DNA of 64,000 bases from Synechococcus sp. CB0101 (GTDB lineage Bacteria > Cyanobacteriota > Cyanobacteriia > PCC-6307 > Cyanobiaceae). This document shows positions 9,723 through 19,831 of the stretch, in pieces. Position 1 is the stretch's first letter, and every line of letters starts with the position of its first letter. The stretch lies in NCBI RefSeq assembly GCF_000179235.2, contig NZ_CP039373.1, positions 711,859 through 775,858 on the forward strand, given 5' to 3'. The notes below the pieces were generated by a model that did not search any database, had not been told where the DNA came from, and saw nothing but the letters and a program-made list of their open reading frames with translations. Position numbers and translations under genes: made by a program.

Positions 9723-10604
9723 TCAGCTGGTTTTGCGGTTGTGTTTGTACAGCGCATAGCCGCCAAAGCCGATGCCACCACCCAGCAGCAGGATCAACCA
9801 CTCCCGCACTGCCGGAGAAGGCGACCAGAGACTTGGCAGAGGGCTGCCTTTGGGATCAGGGCCGTAGGCAACCTGGCAGGCGGCATTCAGCAGCTGTGCT
9901 TGGGCAGCCGACGAGGGAACCTGGCCATCCAACAGACCCTCCTGGCAGTTGGCACCACCCTGCACCGGCGGGCTGCTGGCCACGGAATAGCTGAAGTTGG
10001 CGCCACTGTTACCAACGGCATCCACCGTGCCGTAGTTGAGCTGGTAATTGCTATCGGGCACCTCAATCATGGGCGATTGCTGATCGCTGGCGTCATTCAC
10101 CAAATCGGTGATCACAGCACCGGTCGCCAGCCCTGCCAAACCCCAAGCGGCTGAGTTATTCCCCCACCAACCCCAGGTGTCGGGCGACCAGTTGTACCAG
10201 CCGTAGCTCCACTGGCGATCACCCCAGAAACCGCCGTTACGCCAGTTGTTGTTCCATCCACCGTTCCAGCGGTTGCCCCAGTTGTCGCCCCGCCAGTTAT
10301 CGCCCCGCCAATCGCCCTGATTCCAGTTGCGGTTGCCCCAACCAAGGCGATTGGCATCAAAGCGATCGCGGCCGCCATTCGTGGCGCGGTTGTAATCGTC
10401 GCGGCTGATGTTGTGGCGGAGAGCAGGCGTGCGGGCCCCACCGCCGTAGGCATGGTGATATCCACCGCCAGCGGCGTGACCACCGCCACCGTGGCCGCCA
10501 CCGCCATCACGCGCCAAGCCAGCGGCTGGAACCAAAACGGCGAGGAGAAGGGCGGGCGCGAGAGCGCGAACACAACGCCTGCGCAGGAAGGCTGATCCGA
10601 TCAC
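9723..10604 (-). CDS. Gly/Asn/Trp-rich exported protein with C-terminal anchor, paralogue B
   Basis: This 293-residue protein is a paralogue of the protein encoded just downstream. It has a signal peptide (ALAPALLLAVLVPAAGLA), a Gly/His-rich stretch (GGGGHGGGGHAAGGG), and an Asn/Trp/Arg-rich core with GDNWRGDNW-type short repeats. A glycine-zipper segment VAGLATGAVITDLV-like block and the same two-Cys C-terminal domain (NCQEGLL, AACQVAYG) follow. It differs by about 50 extra residues at the end that form a transmembrane helix (WLILLLGGGIGFGGYALY) and a basic tail KHNRKTS. The two copies therefore probably make one anchored and one free form. Spacing to the downstream copy is 121 bases. Confidence 0.78.
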   Translation of the reverse strand: MIGSAFLRRRCVRALAPALLLAVLVPAAGLARDGGGGHGGGGHAAGGGYHHAYGGGARTPALRHNISRDDYNRATNGGRDRFDANRLGWGNRNWNQGDWRGDNWRGDNWGNRWNGGWNNNWRNGGFWGDRQWSYGWYNWSPDTWGWWGNNSAAWGLAGLATGAVITDLVNDASDQQSPMIEVPDSNYQLNYGTVDAVGNSGANFSYSVASSPPVQGGANCQEGLLDGQVPSSAAQAQLLNAACQVAYGPDPKGSPLPSLWSPSPAVREWLILLLGGGIGFGGYALYKHNRKTS

Positions 10605-10716
10605 GGATGCAAGTTGATCACTACAGCAGTGGTAGCAGGGACGTAACGGGGTGCGTCATGGCGGCTGCAGAAGCTGCAGCAGATCGCCACACTGGAAAGG
10701 CGTGATTTGTGCCGTG

Positions 10717-11079
10717 ATGGCCATCAAAACTCTGCGTTTCTCCCTGATGGCGGCTGCGACAGCTGCTCTCTCTGCCGGTGCGGCACTGGCCCAGGTGACT
10801 GATTCCAACGTGCGGGCGGTCAACCTGGCCAGGAACTGGGCGGTGAATAACAACGGCGGTCTATCCGTGTATCGCCCTGCCTCCTGCATGTTCAACACCA
10901 GTGACGGCGGCGGCTCCTGCTTGATTCAAAACAACAGCCAGGGCTTTACCTTCCGCTTCCTCGGCGGTGCACCCGGCTGGCAACAGGAAGGCCTTGCCCC
11001 CACCACCGAAACACAAGTGAGCGTGTCGCCTGATGGCCGCACGATCACCAACGTGGGTTACAACGGCGCCCCTCGCTGA
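10717..11079 (+). CDS. Small exported protein of unknown function
   Basis: This 120-residue protein starts at the ATG at 10717 (a GTG lies one codon earlier), giving a signal peptide FSLMAAATAALSAGAALA with cleavage near residue 26. The mature domain of about 94 residues has two Cys (SCMFNTSD and SCLIQNNS) and is Asn/Gly/Ser-rich, predicted mostly beta. No known domain was recognised. It is divergent from the Gly/Asn/Trp-rich pair, with 112 bases between starts, and shares their small exported, Cys-pair character. Confidence 0.65.
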   Translation: MAIKTLRFSLMAAATAALSAGAALAQVTDSNVRAVNLARNWAVNNNGGLSVYRPASCMFNTSDGGGSCLIQNNSQGFTFRFLGGAPGWQQEGLAPTTETQVSVSPDGRTITNVGYNGAPR

Positions 11080-11089
11080 CGGCTAACCG

Positions 11090-11155
11090 GCAGACCCTGC
11101 CGGTCTGCACGACCGCAGGGAGGAGGACCGTCTGAAGCGATTCGGTTCTCCTCTC
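11090..11155 (+). promoter_or_regulatory. Two hairpins ahead of clpB
   Basis: The first inverted repeat is GCAGACC at 11090-11096 with GGTCTGC at 11102-11108. The second, longer one pairs 11118-11130 (GGGAGGAGGACCG) with 11143-11155 (CGGTTCTCCTCTC), 13 bp including two G-T pairs, with a 12-base loop. Neither is followed by a T tract. They lie 10 to 76 bases after the stop of the upstream exported gene and 60 to 125 bases before the clpB start. They may end the upstream transcript or form a structured clpB leader. Confidence 0.5.
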
Positions 11156-11214
11156 CTCCGGCTTCCAACAACGGCCATACGGTTTTGACAACCCACCCAG
11201 AGAGGGAGGTCTTC

Positions 11215-13833
<2,619 letters not shown>

Positions 13834-13841
13834 ATCGCACC

Positions 13842-13859
13842 ACGAACGGCAACGTTCGT
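13842..13859 (+). promoter_or_regulatory. Short perfect hairpin after clpB
   Basis: ACGAACG at 13842-13848 pairs with CGTTCGT at 13853-13859 with a four-base loop GCAA, eight bases past the clpB stop. No T tract follows. It may contribute to clpB 3'-end formation, but evidence for a terminator is weak. Confidence 0.35.
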
Positions 13860-13916
13860 CAGCCAAACGCCCCAGGGTTGTCCAAGGTGGTGACATCTGC
13901 TGCCACCGGAGACGCC

Positions 13917-15527
13917 ATGGGGCGTTGGCTTGTTGGGATCGCACTCGTTCTACTGCTATCGACTCGCGGTCACGCCACACCGCAACCATCCAGCAGTGGC
14001 ACCGTTCAATTGGATGGGCAGCCGGTCTTAGTGCTCCAGTCGGCAGCAGGAGCGCAACGGCCCGAGGGCCTGGCCAAGCATCTGTCCAATGAGTTATTGC
14101 TGCTCGCCCAGGACTACAGCTTTGATCCAGCCACGATCACCACGAAGGCAGAGCCGCCTTATGTGATGGTGGGAATTCGAGACAGCAACGCCAGCTTTCG
14201 CCCGCTGTTCGCCGTCGATGCGCGAGCAGCCTCATTAGCCAAAACAAGCCAGCAAGAACTGGCGGATCGTGACGCCCGCGCCATCCAAGCCGGCCTGAAG
14301 CGCTACCGCATCGAACGCTCCCCAGCTGCATGGCTCCGCGGCACGGCGATCGCCACCTTGGTTCTCCTCGGGTATGTGGTGCTGCTGGTCGCCGAACGAC
14401 GACTCAATCGGCGCGCACGCCGCTGGCTGAACGATCAGGCCAACCGCACCCTGCCTGAAATCAAACTCGGGAACAACCGGCTGGTGTCACGGGAAACGAT
14501 TCACAGCGCTCTCCAGATCAGCCGCGCTGCCGTGCATTGGGGGAGCTTGGCGCTGATCAGTTATCTGATGGTGCCGCTGCTTCTGAGCTTCTTCCCGCCC
14601 ACCATGGCGATCGCTGCGGGATTACGCAGCCAGATGCTCAGCGCCATTGCCCAGGCCTGGAGCGGCACCGTGAGTGGAATTCCCAACCTGCTGGCATTGC
14701 TGTTGATCGCAGCTGCAACCACGCTGGCCCTGAGAACAAATCAGCACGTGTTTCGGGCGCTGCAGTCGGGCCGGATTCACTTTGATTGGTTCTATCCGGA
14801 ATGGGCTCGTCCCACATCCAGGATCACCACAATCTTGATCACAACAGCAGCACTGGCATTAGCACTGCCCTACATCCCCGGATCAACAAGCAGAGCCTTC
14901 CAAGGAGCTGGCATATTCCTTGGCATTTTGGCGGCGTTGGGATCCAGCGCTATTGCCACCAACATCCTCAGTGGTCTGATGTTGATCTATACCCGTGGAT
15001 TTCGCGAGGGTGATCGCGTGTCGATCCAAGGGATTGTGGGCATTGTGCAGGAACGTGCGCTACTCGTCACGCGGATTCTCACCCCCCTGAACGAACTAGT
15101 GAGCATCCCGAATGCCATGGTGATCGCCTCACCAGTGATCAACTACAGCCTGGCCAACCGTGAAATCAACCAACCGGTCGCTTTGGCTGCCAGCGTCACG
15201 ATCGGTTACGACGTTCCATGGAGGCAAGTTCATGCCTTGTTACTGGCAGCAGCGGCGGATGTGCAGGGGATTTGCGACGATCCCAAGCCGGTTGTCGTGC
15301 AAACAAGTCTGAATGATGTTCACGTGAGCTATGAGCTCAACGCCTCGATCGCTGACGCGAACCACTATCGCCAGGCATTGTCCGCTCTCCTGGCCTCTAT
15401 TCAAGATCAGTTTGCTGAAGCCGGTGTAGAGATTCTCTCTCCGGCCTATGAAGCCAACCGAGATGGCAATCGCGCCGTGTTACCACCAGCAGCATCAAAC
15501 CATCAGAACAGCGCGAGACCCCAATAG
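13917..15527 (+). CDS. MscS-family mechanosensitive channel with exported N-domain
   Basis: This 536-residue protein starts with a signal-like helix (WLVGIALVLLLSTRGHA), a soluble N-domain (about 25-135) and then four to five membrane helices (near 140-165, 205-225, 250-275, 300-320 and 330-358). The last helix, FLGILAALGSSAIATNIL, is the Gly/Ala-rich pore helix of MscS. It is followed by the beta domain with FREGDRVSIQGIVGIVQE. Such channels open under membrane tension to release osmolytes. The open frame extends far upstream into clpB; the ATG at 13917 is chosen because it exposes the leader. The 3' end overlaps the convergent gene by 33 bases. Codon use is less GC-rich than in neighbouring clpB. 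Confidence 0.88.
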   Translation: MGRWLVGIALVLLLSTRGHATPQPSSSGTVQLDGQPVLVLQSAAGAQRPEGLAKHLSNELLLLAQDYSFDPATITTKAEPPYVMVGIRDSNASFRPLFAVDARAASLAKTSQQELADRDARAIQAGLKRYRIERSPAAWLRGTAIATLVLLGYVVLLVAERRLNRRARRWLNDQANRTLPEIKLGNNRLVSRETIHSALQISRAAVHWGSLALISYLMVPLLLSFFPPTMAIAAGLRSQMLSAIAQAWSGTVSGIPNLLALLLIAAATTLALRTNQHVFRALQSGRIHFDWFYPEWARPTSRITTILITTAALALALPYIPGSTSRAFQGAGIFLGILAALGSSAIATNILSGLMLIYTRGFREGDRVSIQGIVGIVQERALLVTRILTPLNELVSIPNAMVIASPVINYSLANREINQPVALAASVTIGYDVPWRQVHALLLAAAADVQGICDDPKPVVVQTSLNDVHVSYELNASIADANHYRQALSALLASIQDQFAEAGVEILSPAYEANRDGNRAVLPPAASNHQNSARPQ

Positions 15528-16154
15528 CAGCCCGAGTAACAGGCAGATCCCCACATTGATGCCCCGCTGATGGGGCACCACAAGTGCCGACACCTGCTGC
15601 AAGAGCAATCGGCCCTGATGGCCCAACAGCCAAACCATCCCCGGCGGCAACCAGGCCGGCATCAAGGTGACGGCAACCAGGGCCAGGGCCCACACCCACC
15701 AAAGCAGTCCAGCGGCACCGGATCGCGTGATGTCCTGCACCGCGGGCAAAAACAGCACGAGCGAGGTGAGATTGCATCCCATCAAGAGCAGCCCACTGAG
15801 AGCGGGTGTCCAAATCCCAGGCGCGGCTGGCTTCGGAGCCGCAGGCAGCGGTTGCTGAGCAATGCGGAGCGCTAAACCCAGCAACATCAAGGCAAAGACA
15901 GCATTCAACGCAGCCGCTGTGGGGTCAGGGTCTGAGCCGGGCGGTGGCAGCAATGAGGCGATCCAGCCTGCGCAAAGCAGCCAAGCGAACACCACCAACG
16001 CACAGCCCAAGGCAAAGGCCAAGCTGCGGGTCAACGCCCGGCGCGGCGCGGCGAGATTGAGCAACTGAAACACGAACACCATGGGGCTGACTGCAGCCCC
16101 GATGGCAAGGGGGAGGAGACGACCCAGCAGCGACCAAGCAGCCTGCTCAGACAT
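15495..16154 (-). CDS. GAP/LysE-like six-helix membrane protein
   Basis: This 219-residue integral membrane protein has about six hydrophobic helices. The N-terminal LLPLAIGAAVSPMVFVFQLLNL block (Gly-Ala-Ala-x-Ser-Pro after the first helix) is typical of the GAP (Sap, sulfolipid-1-addressing protein) branch of the LysE-type transporter superfamily. Substrate is unknown. The ATG at 16154 is chosen because it lies just past the upstream pterin dehydratase stop; an ATG at 16190 would add 12 residues inside that gene. It probably belongs to a leftward operon with the dehydratase, cupin and YjbQ genes. Confidence 0.72.
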   Translation of the reverse strand: MSEQAAWSLLGRLLPLAIGAAVSPMVFVFQLLNLAAPRRALTRSLAFALGCALVVFAWLLCAGWIASLLPPPGSDPDPTAAALNAVFALMLLGLALRIAQQPLPAAPKPAAPGIWTPALSGLLLMGCNLTSLVLFLPAVQDITRSGAAGLLWWVWALALVAVTLMPAWLPPGMVWLLGHQGRLLLQQVSALVVPHQRGINVGICLLLGLLLGSRAVLMV

Positions 16155-16158
16155 CCAC

Positions 16159-16458
16159 TCAACAACCAGAGTGAGCGGCAATCTGATCAATCCGCTGCGC
16201 TAAGCGCAAATCGAGATCGGACAGACCACCGGTGTCATGGGTGGTGAGCTCAACCACCACCCGGTTCCAGACGTTGCTCCACTCCGGGTGATGCCCCATC
16301 GCCTCAGCCGCCAAGGCCACCTGCGTCATGAAGCCGAACGCCGCCACAAAGTCGGCAAAGCGCAACTCACGACGCAATTTGCCGTTGACCAGACTCCAGG
16401 CAGGTAGGTGCTGGGGGAGAGCTTCAAGTTGCTCAGAACTCAGGGGAATGGCGGCCAT
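16159..16458 (-). CDS. Pterin-4a-carbinolamine dehydratase (PCD/DCoH family)
   Basis: This 99-residue protein has the PCD signature: a MGHHPEWSNVWN block near residues 54-65 with the conserved His-His-Pro and Trp, followed by VVVELTTHDTGGLSDLDLRLAQRI carrying the third His and Asp. The enzyme dehydrates 4a-hydroxytetrahydropterin. In cyanobacteria without aromatic amino acid hydroxylases its role may be in molybdopterin or other pterin metabolism, which is not shown here. It lies between the cupin gene and the GAP-type gene, with 30 and 4 base gaps. Confidence 0.92.
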   Translation of the reverse strand: MAAIPLSSEQLEALPQHLPAWSLVNGKLRRELRFADFVAAFGFMTQVALAAEAMGHHPEWSNVWNRVVVELTTHDTGGLSDLDLRLAQRIDQIAAHSGC

Positions 16459-16488
16459 GGCGGATGAAACCAGCTCCGTCAGCCTGGC

Positions 16489-16779
16489 TCAGCCGAAGCG
16501 GTAGTGCTTGCGCACCGGGGCATGCACCGTCCAGACGCAGCTCAATCCAGCGGCAAACACCACCAGATCGCCAGCTCCAAAACGCACCGGCTCTCCCCCA
16601 TCGGGCGTCACGGTCACATCACCATCGAGGAGCAGGCAGATTTCCTGCTCGTCGTAGGTCCAGGGAAAGCTGCTCACACCACAGGTCCAGATGGGCCAGT
16701 CGGTGACACCCAGCGACTGAAGCTGATCAGGGGAAGGGCTGGTGGTGACAGCAATGGGGGCTGACATGGCTGAGGTCAC
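16489..16779 (-). CDS. Small cupin-domain protein
   Basis: This 96-residue protein is a single cupin barrel. TYDEQEICLLLDGDVTVTPDGGE matches the first cupin motif, with Glu residues in place of the usual first His pair. VRFGAGDLVVFAAGLSCVW matches the second motif. This form recalls the DUF861/EutQ-like cupins annotated in plants and cyanobacteria. A mononuclear metal site is possible but the normal His ligands are mostly absent. The start GTG overlaps the YjbQ stop (GTGA); an ATG four codons in is an alternative. Function not known. Confidence 0.8.
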   Translation of the reverse strand: MTSAMSAPIAVTTSPSPDQLQSLGVTDWPIWTCGVSSFPWTYDEQEICLLLDGDVTVTPDGGEPVRFGAGDLVVFAAGLSCVWTVHAPVRKHYRFG

Positions 16780-17225
16780 TCTCCGATGAGATGCAAGCTG
16801 AGCTGACGCTGATGGGCGCGAGCCCGGTGCTCCCAGAGATACACGGCCTGCCAGGTTCCCAGCAGCAGGCGGCCCCGCTCAAATGACAGGCCGAGGCTGG
16901 TGGTGGTTAAGGCTGTCCGGATGTGAGCCGGCATGTCATCAGGGCCTTCATCATCGTGGGCATAGCGCTGCAAGCTGCCCTCACCACTGAGAGAGCGCAC
17001 TCCCTCCTGGGGCACCAGAGCCCGCAAATAGGTGGTGAGATCACGCAGTACACGGGGATCAGCGTTTTCGTTGACCGTGAGTGAGCAGCTGGTGTGCAAC
17101 GCCACCAGCTGGGCAATGCCCTGCTGCAGGCCGCTCGACGCAATCTCACGATTCAGTGCCGCCGTGAGATCCGTGAAGCCCTCACCGCTGGTTTGCACAG
17201 CAAGGCGGCTGAGGTGCTGACGCAT
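16776..17225 (-). CDS. YjbQ/UPF0047 family protein
   Basis: This 149-residue protein belongs to the YjbQ (UPF0047) family, for which weak thiamine-phosphate synthase activity has been reported in E. coli. The family core is plain: VALHTSCSLTVNENADP (near 48-64), then YAHDDEGPDDMPAHI (near 93-107) and GTWQAVYLWEHR near 124-135, with the conserved His, Cys and Asp/Glu. The ATG at 17225 is chosen because the open frame further upstream has no family similarity. It heads a leftward run of four genes. The CRP-type palindrome at 17286-17301 lies 61 bases upstream. Confidence 0.9.
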   Translation of the reverse strand: MRQHLSRLAVQTSGEGFTDLTAALNREIASSGLQQGIAQLVALHTSCSLTVNENADPRVLRDLTTYLRALVPQEGVRSLSGEGSLQRYAHDDEGPDDMPAHIRTALTTTSLGLSFERGRLLLGTWQAVYLWEHRARAHQRQLSLHLIGE

Positions 17226-17285
17226 GAACGGAACGCGTGATGGGCGAGGCCTGCAACCTAGGGCGCTTCTCCCCTCCAGCACACC

Positions 17286-17301
17286 TGTGACCAAGATCAC
17301 A
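17286..17301. promoter_or_regulatory. Perfect CRP-type palindrome
   Basis: TGTGACCAAGATCACA is a perfect TGTGA-N6-TCACA palindrome, the consensus for cAMP receptor proteins of E. coli and of cyanobacterial SyCRP1. It lies in the 176-base region between the divergent YjbQ gene and the split EF-hand gene, 101 bases before the latter's ATG. A further half-site TGTGA occurs at 17313-17317. Which gene it serves is unknown. Confidence 0.6.
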
Positions 17302-17401
17302 GCGGAGCTTGTCTGTGATCAACAGCTGCGACGAAGAACCGGGCGAAGGTATGTGCATCGGAGGCAAAACAACCTCCTCAACCACACACCCACTCAAAAC
17401 A

Positions 17402-18121
17402 ATGGCAGGCTTCGGTTTCTCTGGCGATCTCGGCAACGTTGACACTCTCACCGGCATTGGCTGGTCATTTGAAGGTTTCTCTAAAGGCAAAGGGGCCAAG
17501 AAAGAAATCAACATGAACGGCAGCGTTGATGCTGATGGCAGCTTCGAATCCAACTTTCAAGCTCGCGGCAAGAAAGTGAAAGGCTGGCTGAATGTCGAAG
17601 ACATCCAGGGCGACGGGATCGACGCAAGCTTCACCTACCAGGGAAAAGACTATGAGTTCACACCGGGAGACCGCGTGAAGATCAAACTCACCAAAAAAGG
17701 CCGTTTTCAAGTGATAGACCACGACCTCTCCTTGGACAACGAGCGGACCCCTACCGGCAACGGCGATCTCACAGGCGGCGGCACCGACCCGGTGACTGGC
17801 GGCGGTGAAGACGGCACCGCTGGCACGGGCGACACAGCCTTCCGTGACTGAATCAGCCTGCTGGATGCCAACGGCGATGGGGTGTTCAACCGTGAGGATC
17901 TGTTGCTCAATCCGGGGCGTGTGTCGCTCTTCGAGAACGCCGAGCTGAGCCCTGGCGCCCTGGAGGCCATCGCAGAACAACAGAACCCGATCGGCTCATT
18001 GGTGGATGTCTTCACGGCACTAGGATCCGGCTTCGACAGCGGCGAACTGGTGAATCTGTTCAACCGCGATGTGATCAACCCTCCCAATCTCCTGGGTGAT
18101 TCTGGCTTCGGTGGCCTGTAA
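17402..18121 (+). pseudogene. Gene split by an in-frame TGA, with an EF-hand loop after the stop
   Basis: A frame opens at ATG 17402 and stops at TGA 17849-17851. The same frame then continues without a stop to 18121. The first part (149 residues) is Lys/Gly/Asp-rich, predicted beta, and ends in a Gly/Thr linker (TGGGTDPVTGGGEDGTAGTG). The second part opens at once with a canonical EF-hand loop, DANGDGVFNRED, and has about 70 more residues. No start codon precedes the EF-hand, only a GTG inside the loop, so the second half is unlikely to be a separate gene. TGG (Trp) to TGA is one base change. Pseudogene, read-through or sequencing error are all possible. Lys codons are common and mostly AAA/AAG, unlike neighbours, which suggests transfer. 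Confidence 0.65.
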
Positions 18122-18151
18122 GTCTGCCTTCAAAACAACAGTGCTCACCCC

Positions 18152-18175
18152 AAGCCCCGCCATGGCGGGGCTTTT
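18152..18175 (+). terminator. Intrinsic terminator after the split EF-hand gene
   Basis: AAGCCCCGC and GCGGGGCTT form a 9-bp stem around a CATG loop (18152-18173), followed by TTTT counted from 18172. It lies 31 bases past the final stop at 18121, not after the internal TGA, which supports the two parts having been one transcription unit. Confidence 0.8.
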
Positions 18176-18220
18176 GCTGCAGCAGCCTGGGTAGGCTGGC
18201 CCACAGGCGCATCCGTTGCT

Positions 18221-18511
18221 GTGAACCAATTTCCCGAGATCAAAAGCTTGGTCACAGGCATGAAGCAGCCCACGGTTCGGTGGGTGGCTGCCTGTGCATG
18301 TCTGGGGCTCTCACTTGGAATCAGCGCACCCGCCCTGGCTCAGCGGGTGGTGCCCAAGATCGGCAACATTTGCCCGCTGGGTTACGTGGACACCTTCAAC
18401 GGCAAGTGCTCCACGCTCGGCTTGATGAGTTACACGTTGCAGCCCACCAACGGCCAGGCCTGCCCATCGGGCTGGATGAATGTGGGCGGTGGCTACTGCC
18501 GCGAAAAATGA
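18221..18511 (+). CDS. Small exported four-Cys protein
   Basis: The protein is 96 residues from a GTG at 18221, or 83 from an ATG at 18260. The leader is WVAACACLGLSLGISAPALA with cleavage near residue 40. The mature part of about 56 residues has four Cys in two similar short units (ICPLGYVDTFNGKC and ACPSGWMNVGGGYC), each Cys-Pro-x-Gly-Tyr/Trp followed 9-11 residues later by a second Cys. This looks like an internal duplication with two disulfides. Its stop overlaps the ATG of the DCC-family gene (ATGA), so they are likely coupled. Confidence 0.72.
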   Translation: MNQFPEIKSLVTGMKQPTVRWVAACACLGLSLGISAPALAQRVVPKIGNICPLGYVDTFNGKCSTLGLMSYTLQPTNGQACPSGWMNVGGGYCREK

Positions 18512-18942
18512 GCGCCCCCCAACAACCAGCCCTCACGTTGCTGTACGACGGCGGCTGTCCGCTCTGCGTGCGGGAAGTGACCTTCCTGAAGCAGCGCGAC
18601 CAGCGCCTGCACCCCAGTAGCCCGCGTTTGGCGTTTGTCGATATCGACGCTGCGGACTACGACCCGAACCATCACGGGGGCATCACCTACCGCGAAGCGA
18701 TGGGGCGGATTCACGCCATCGAAGCCGACGGCACGGTGCTGCGAGATGTGGAGGTGTTTCGCGCGGCCTACCGGTTGATCCAGCTGGGTTGGCTCTACGC
18801 ACCCAGCGGCTGGCCTGTGCTGCGCGGGATCGCCGATGGGCTCTACGGCCTGTGGGCGCGCTGGCGCCTGCCGCTAACGCGCCGCCCGAATCTGGATCAG
18901 CTCTGCAGCTGTCGATCAGAAGCGCCGCCGCATCATTCGTGA
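18508..18942 (+). CDS. DCC-family (DUF393) thiol-disulfide protein
   Basis: This 144-residue protein belongs to the DUF393/DCC family, named for a conserved Asp-Cys-Cys arrangement. LLYDGGCPLCVREV shows it at Asp14, Cys17 and Cys20. The family has a thioredoxin-like fold and is presumed to act in redox chemistry, but its reaction is undefined. The C-terminal half (about 85-130) contains amphipathic helices with many Trp (GWLYAPSGWPVLRGI). It overlaps the upstream Cys-rich exported gene by 4 bases and the convergent DUF2721 gene by 27. Confidence 0.88.
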   Translation: MSAPQQPALTLLYDGGCPLCVREVTFLKQRDQRLHPSSPRLAFVDIDAADYDPNHHGGITYREAMGRIHAIEADGTVLRDVEVFRAAYRLIQLGWLYAPSGWPVLRGIADGLYGLWARWRLPLTRRPNLDQLCSCRSEAPPHHS

Positions 18943-19305
18943 TGCCATGCGGGTATCCATCAGCAACAGCAACAGACCGGCGATCAATGTGAGCATCGCC
19001 AATACGAACAGCGGCACCACAATTGCGGCCAGATCGAGCACCGTAATGGCGCTGATGAAAGTGATCGCCACCACGCTCGACACAAGCACGCCGGTCACAC
19101 TGACGCACTCGATCGCTCGCGACAGCAGCCCCATGCGCTTGCGCAGCAGGAGTAATTCCTGGCTATCTGCACTCGGACCCCTTGGATCCCTCGATCGATC
19201 CAACACCCTTGCCAAACGATTGCTGATCACGCCCAGCACACCGGCAATGGCCGTGAGCAAAAACACCGGCGCCACCGACAGCTGAATCGCCTTCGCCAGA
19301 CCCAT
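18916..19305 (-). CDS. DUF2721 membrane protein
   Basis: This 129-residue protein from the ATG at 19305 (upstream in-frame starts exist) has three hydrophobic helices: VAPVFLLTAIAGVLGVI (about 12-28), VTGVLVSSVVAITFISAITV and IVVPLFVLAMLTLIAGLLLLL. An RLARVLDRSR segment lies between helix 1 and helix 2. This pattern matches DUF2721, a widespread uncharacterised family. The last 27 bases are antisense to the end of the DCC gene. No function is known. Confidence 0.82.
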   Translation of the reverse strand: MGLAKAIQLSVAPVFLLTAIAGVLGVISNRLARVLDRSRDPRGPSADSQELLLLRKRMGLLSRAIECVSVTGVLVSSVVAITFISAITVLDLAAIVVPLFVLAMLTLIAGLLLLLMDTRMASRMMRRRF

Positions 19306-19429
19306 CACCGGCGCTCCGGGGTGGGGCGCTGCAATCAGGGCGAACACGGGCACAACAGATCTTTCGCAGACCAACACTCAAGCGAAGCGAGGCAGAACTG
19401 CCAAGCTGCCCGCAGCGACCGCCCGGGCG

Positions 19430-19831
19430 ATGACGTTGATCGAGAGCCGGTATCAGGGACAGCTCCGCTGCCTGGCCCAACACGGGCCATCGGGCACAGA
19501 ACTCGAAACCGATGCCCCCACCGACAACCAGGGCAAAGGCGAGCGTTTTTCCCCCACCGACTTGGTGGCCACCGCCTTAAGCACCTGCATCCTCACGATC
19601 ATGGGGATCGTGGCGGAACGCCATGGCTGGGATCTCACCGGCACCGACGCCAAGGTGGAGAAAACGATGACCAGCGAAGCCCCGCGGCGCATCGCCCAAC
19701 TCAGCGTGTGGATCCAGCTGCCGGCCCACCTGGATGAGCAACAGCGCGCCGTGCTGATGCGGGCCGGTGAGCAATGCCCAGTGAAACGCAGCCTCGAGGG
19801 AGCTGTGCCGATGGAGCTGCATTGGAACTGA
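19430..19831 (+). CDS. OsmC-family peroxidase-like protein
   Basis: This is a 133-residue OsmC/Ohr-type protein. The two redox Cys are present: Cys53 in LSTCILTIMG and Cys116 in GEQCPVKRSLEG. An upstream block SPTDLVATAL is also typical. Members reduce organic hydroperoxides using thiols. This branch is closer to OsmC/YhfA than to Ohr, so the substrate is uncertain. The stop shares one base with the start of the carboxypeptidase gene, implying one operon. Confidence 0.9.
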   Translation: MTLIESRYQGQLRCLAQHGPSGTELETDAPTDNQGKGERFSPTDLVATALSTCILTIMGIVAERHGWDLTGTDAKVEKTMTSEAPRRIAQLSVWIQLPAHLDEQQRAVLMRAGEQCPVKRSLEGAVPMELHWN

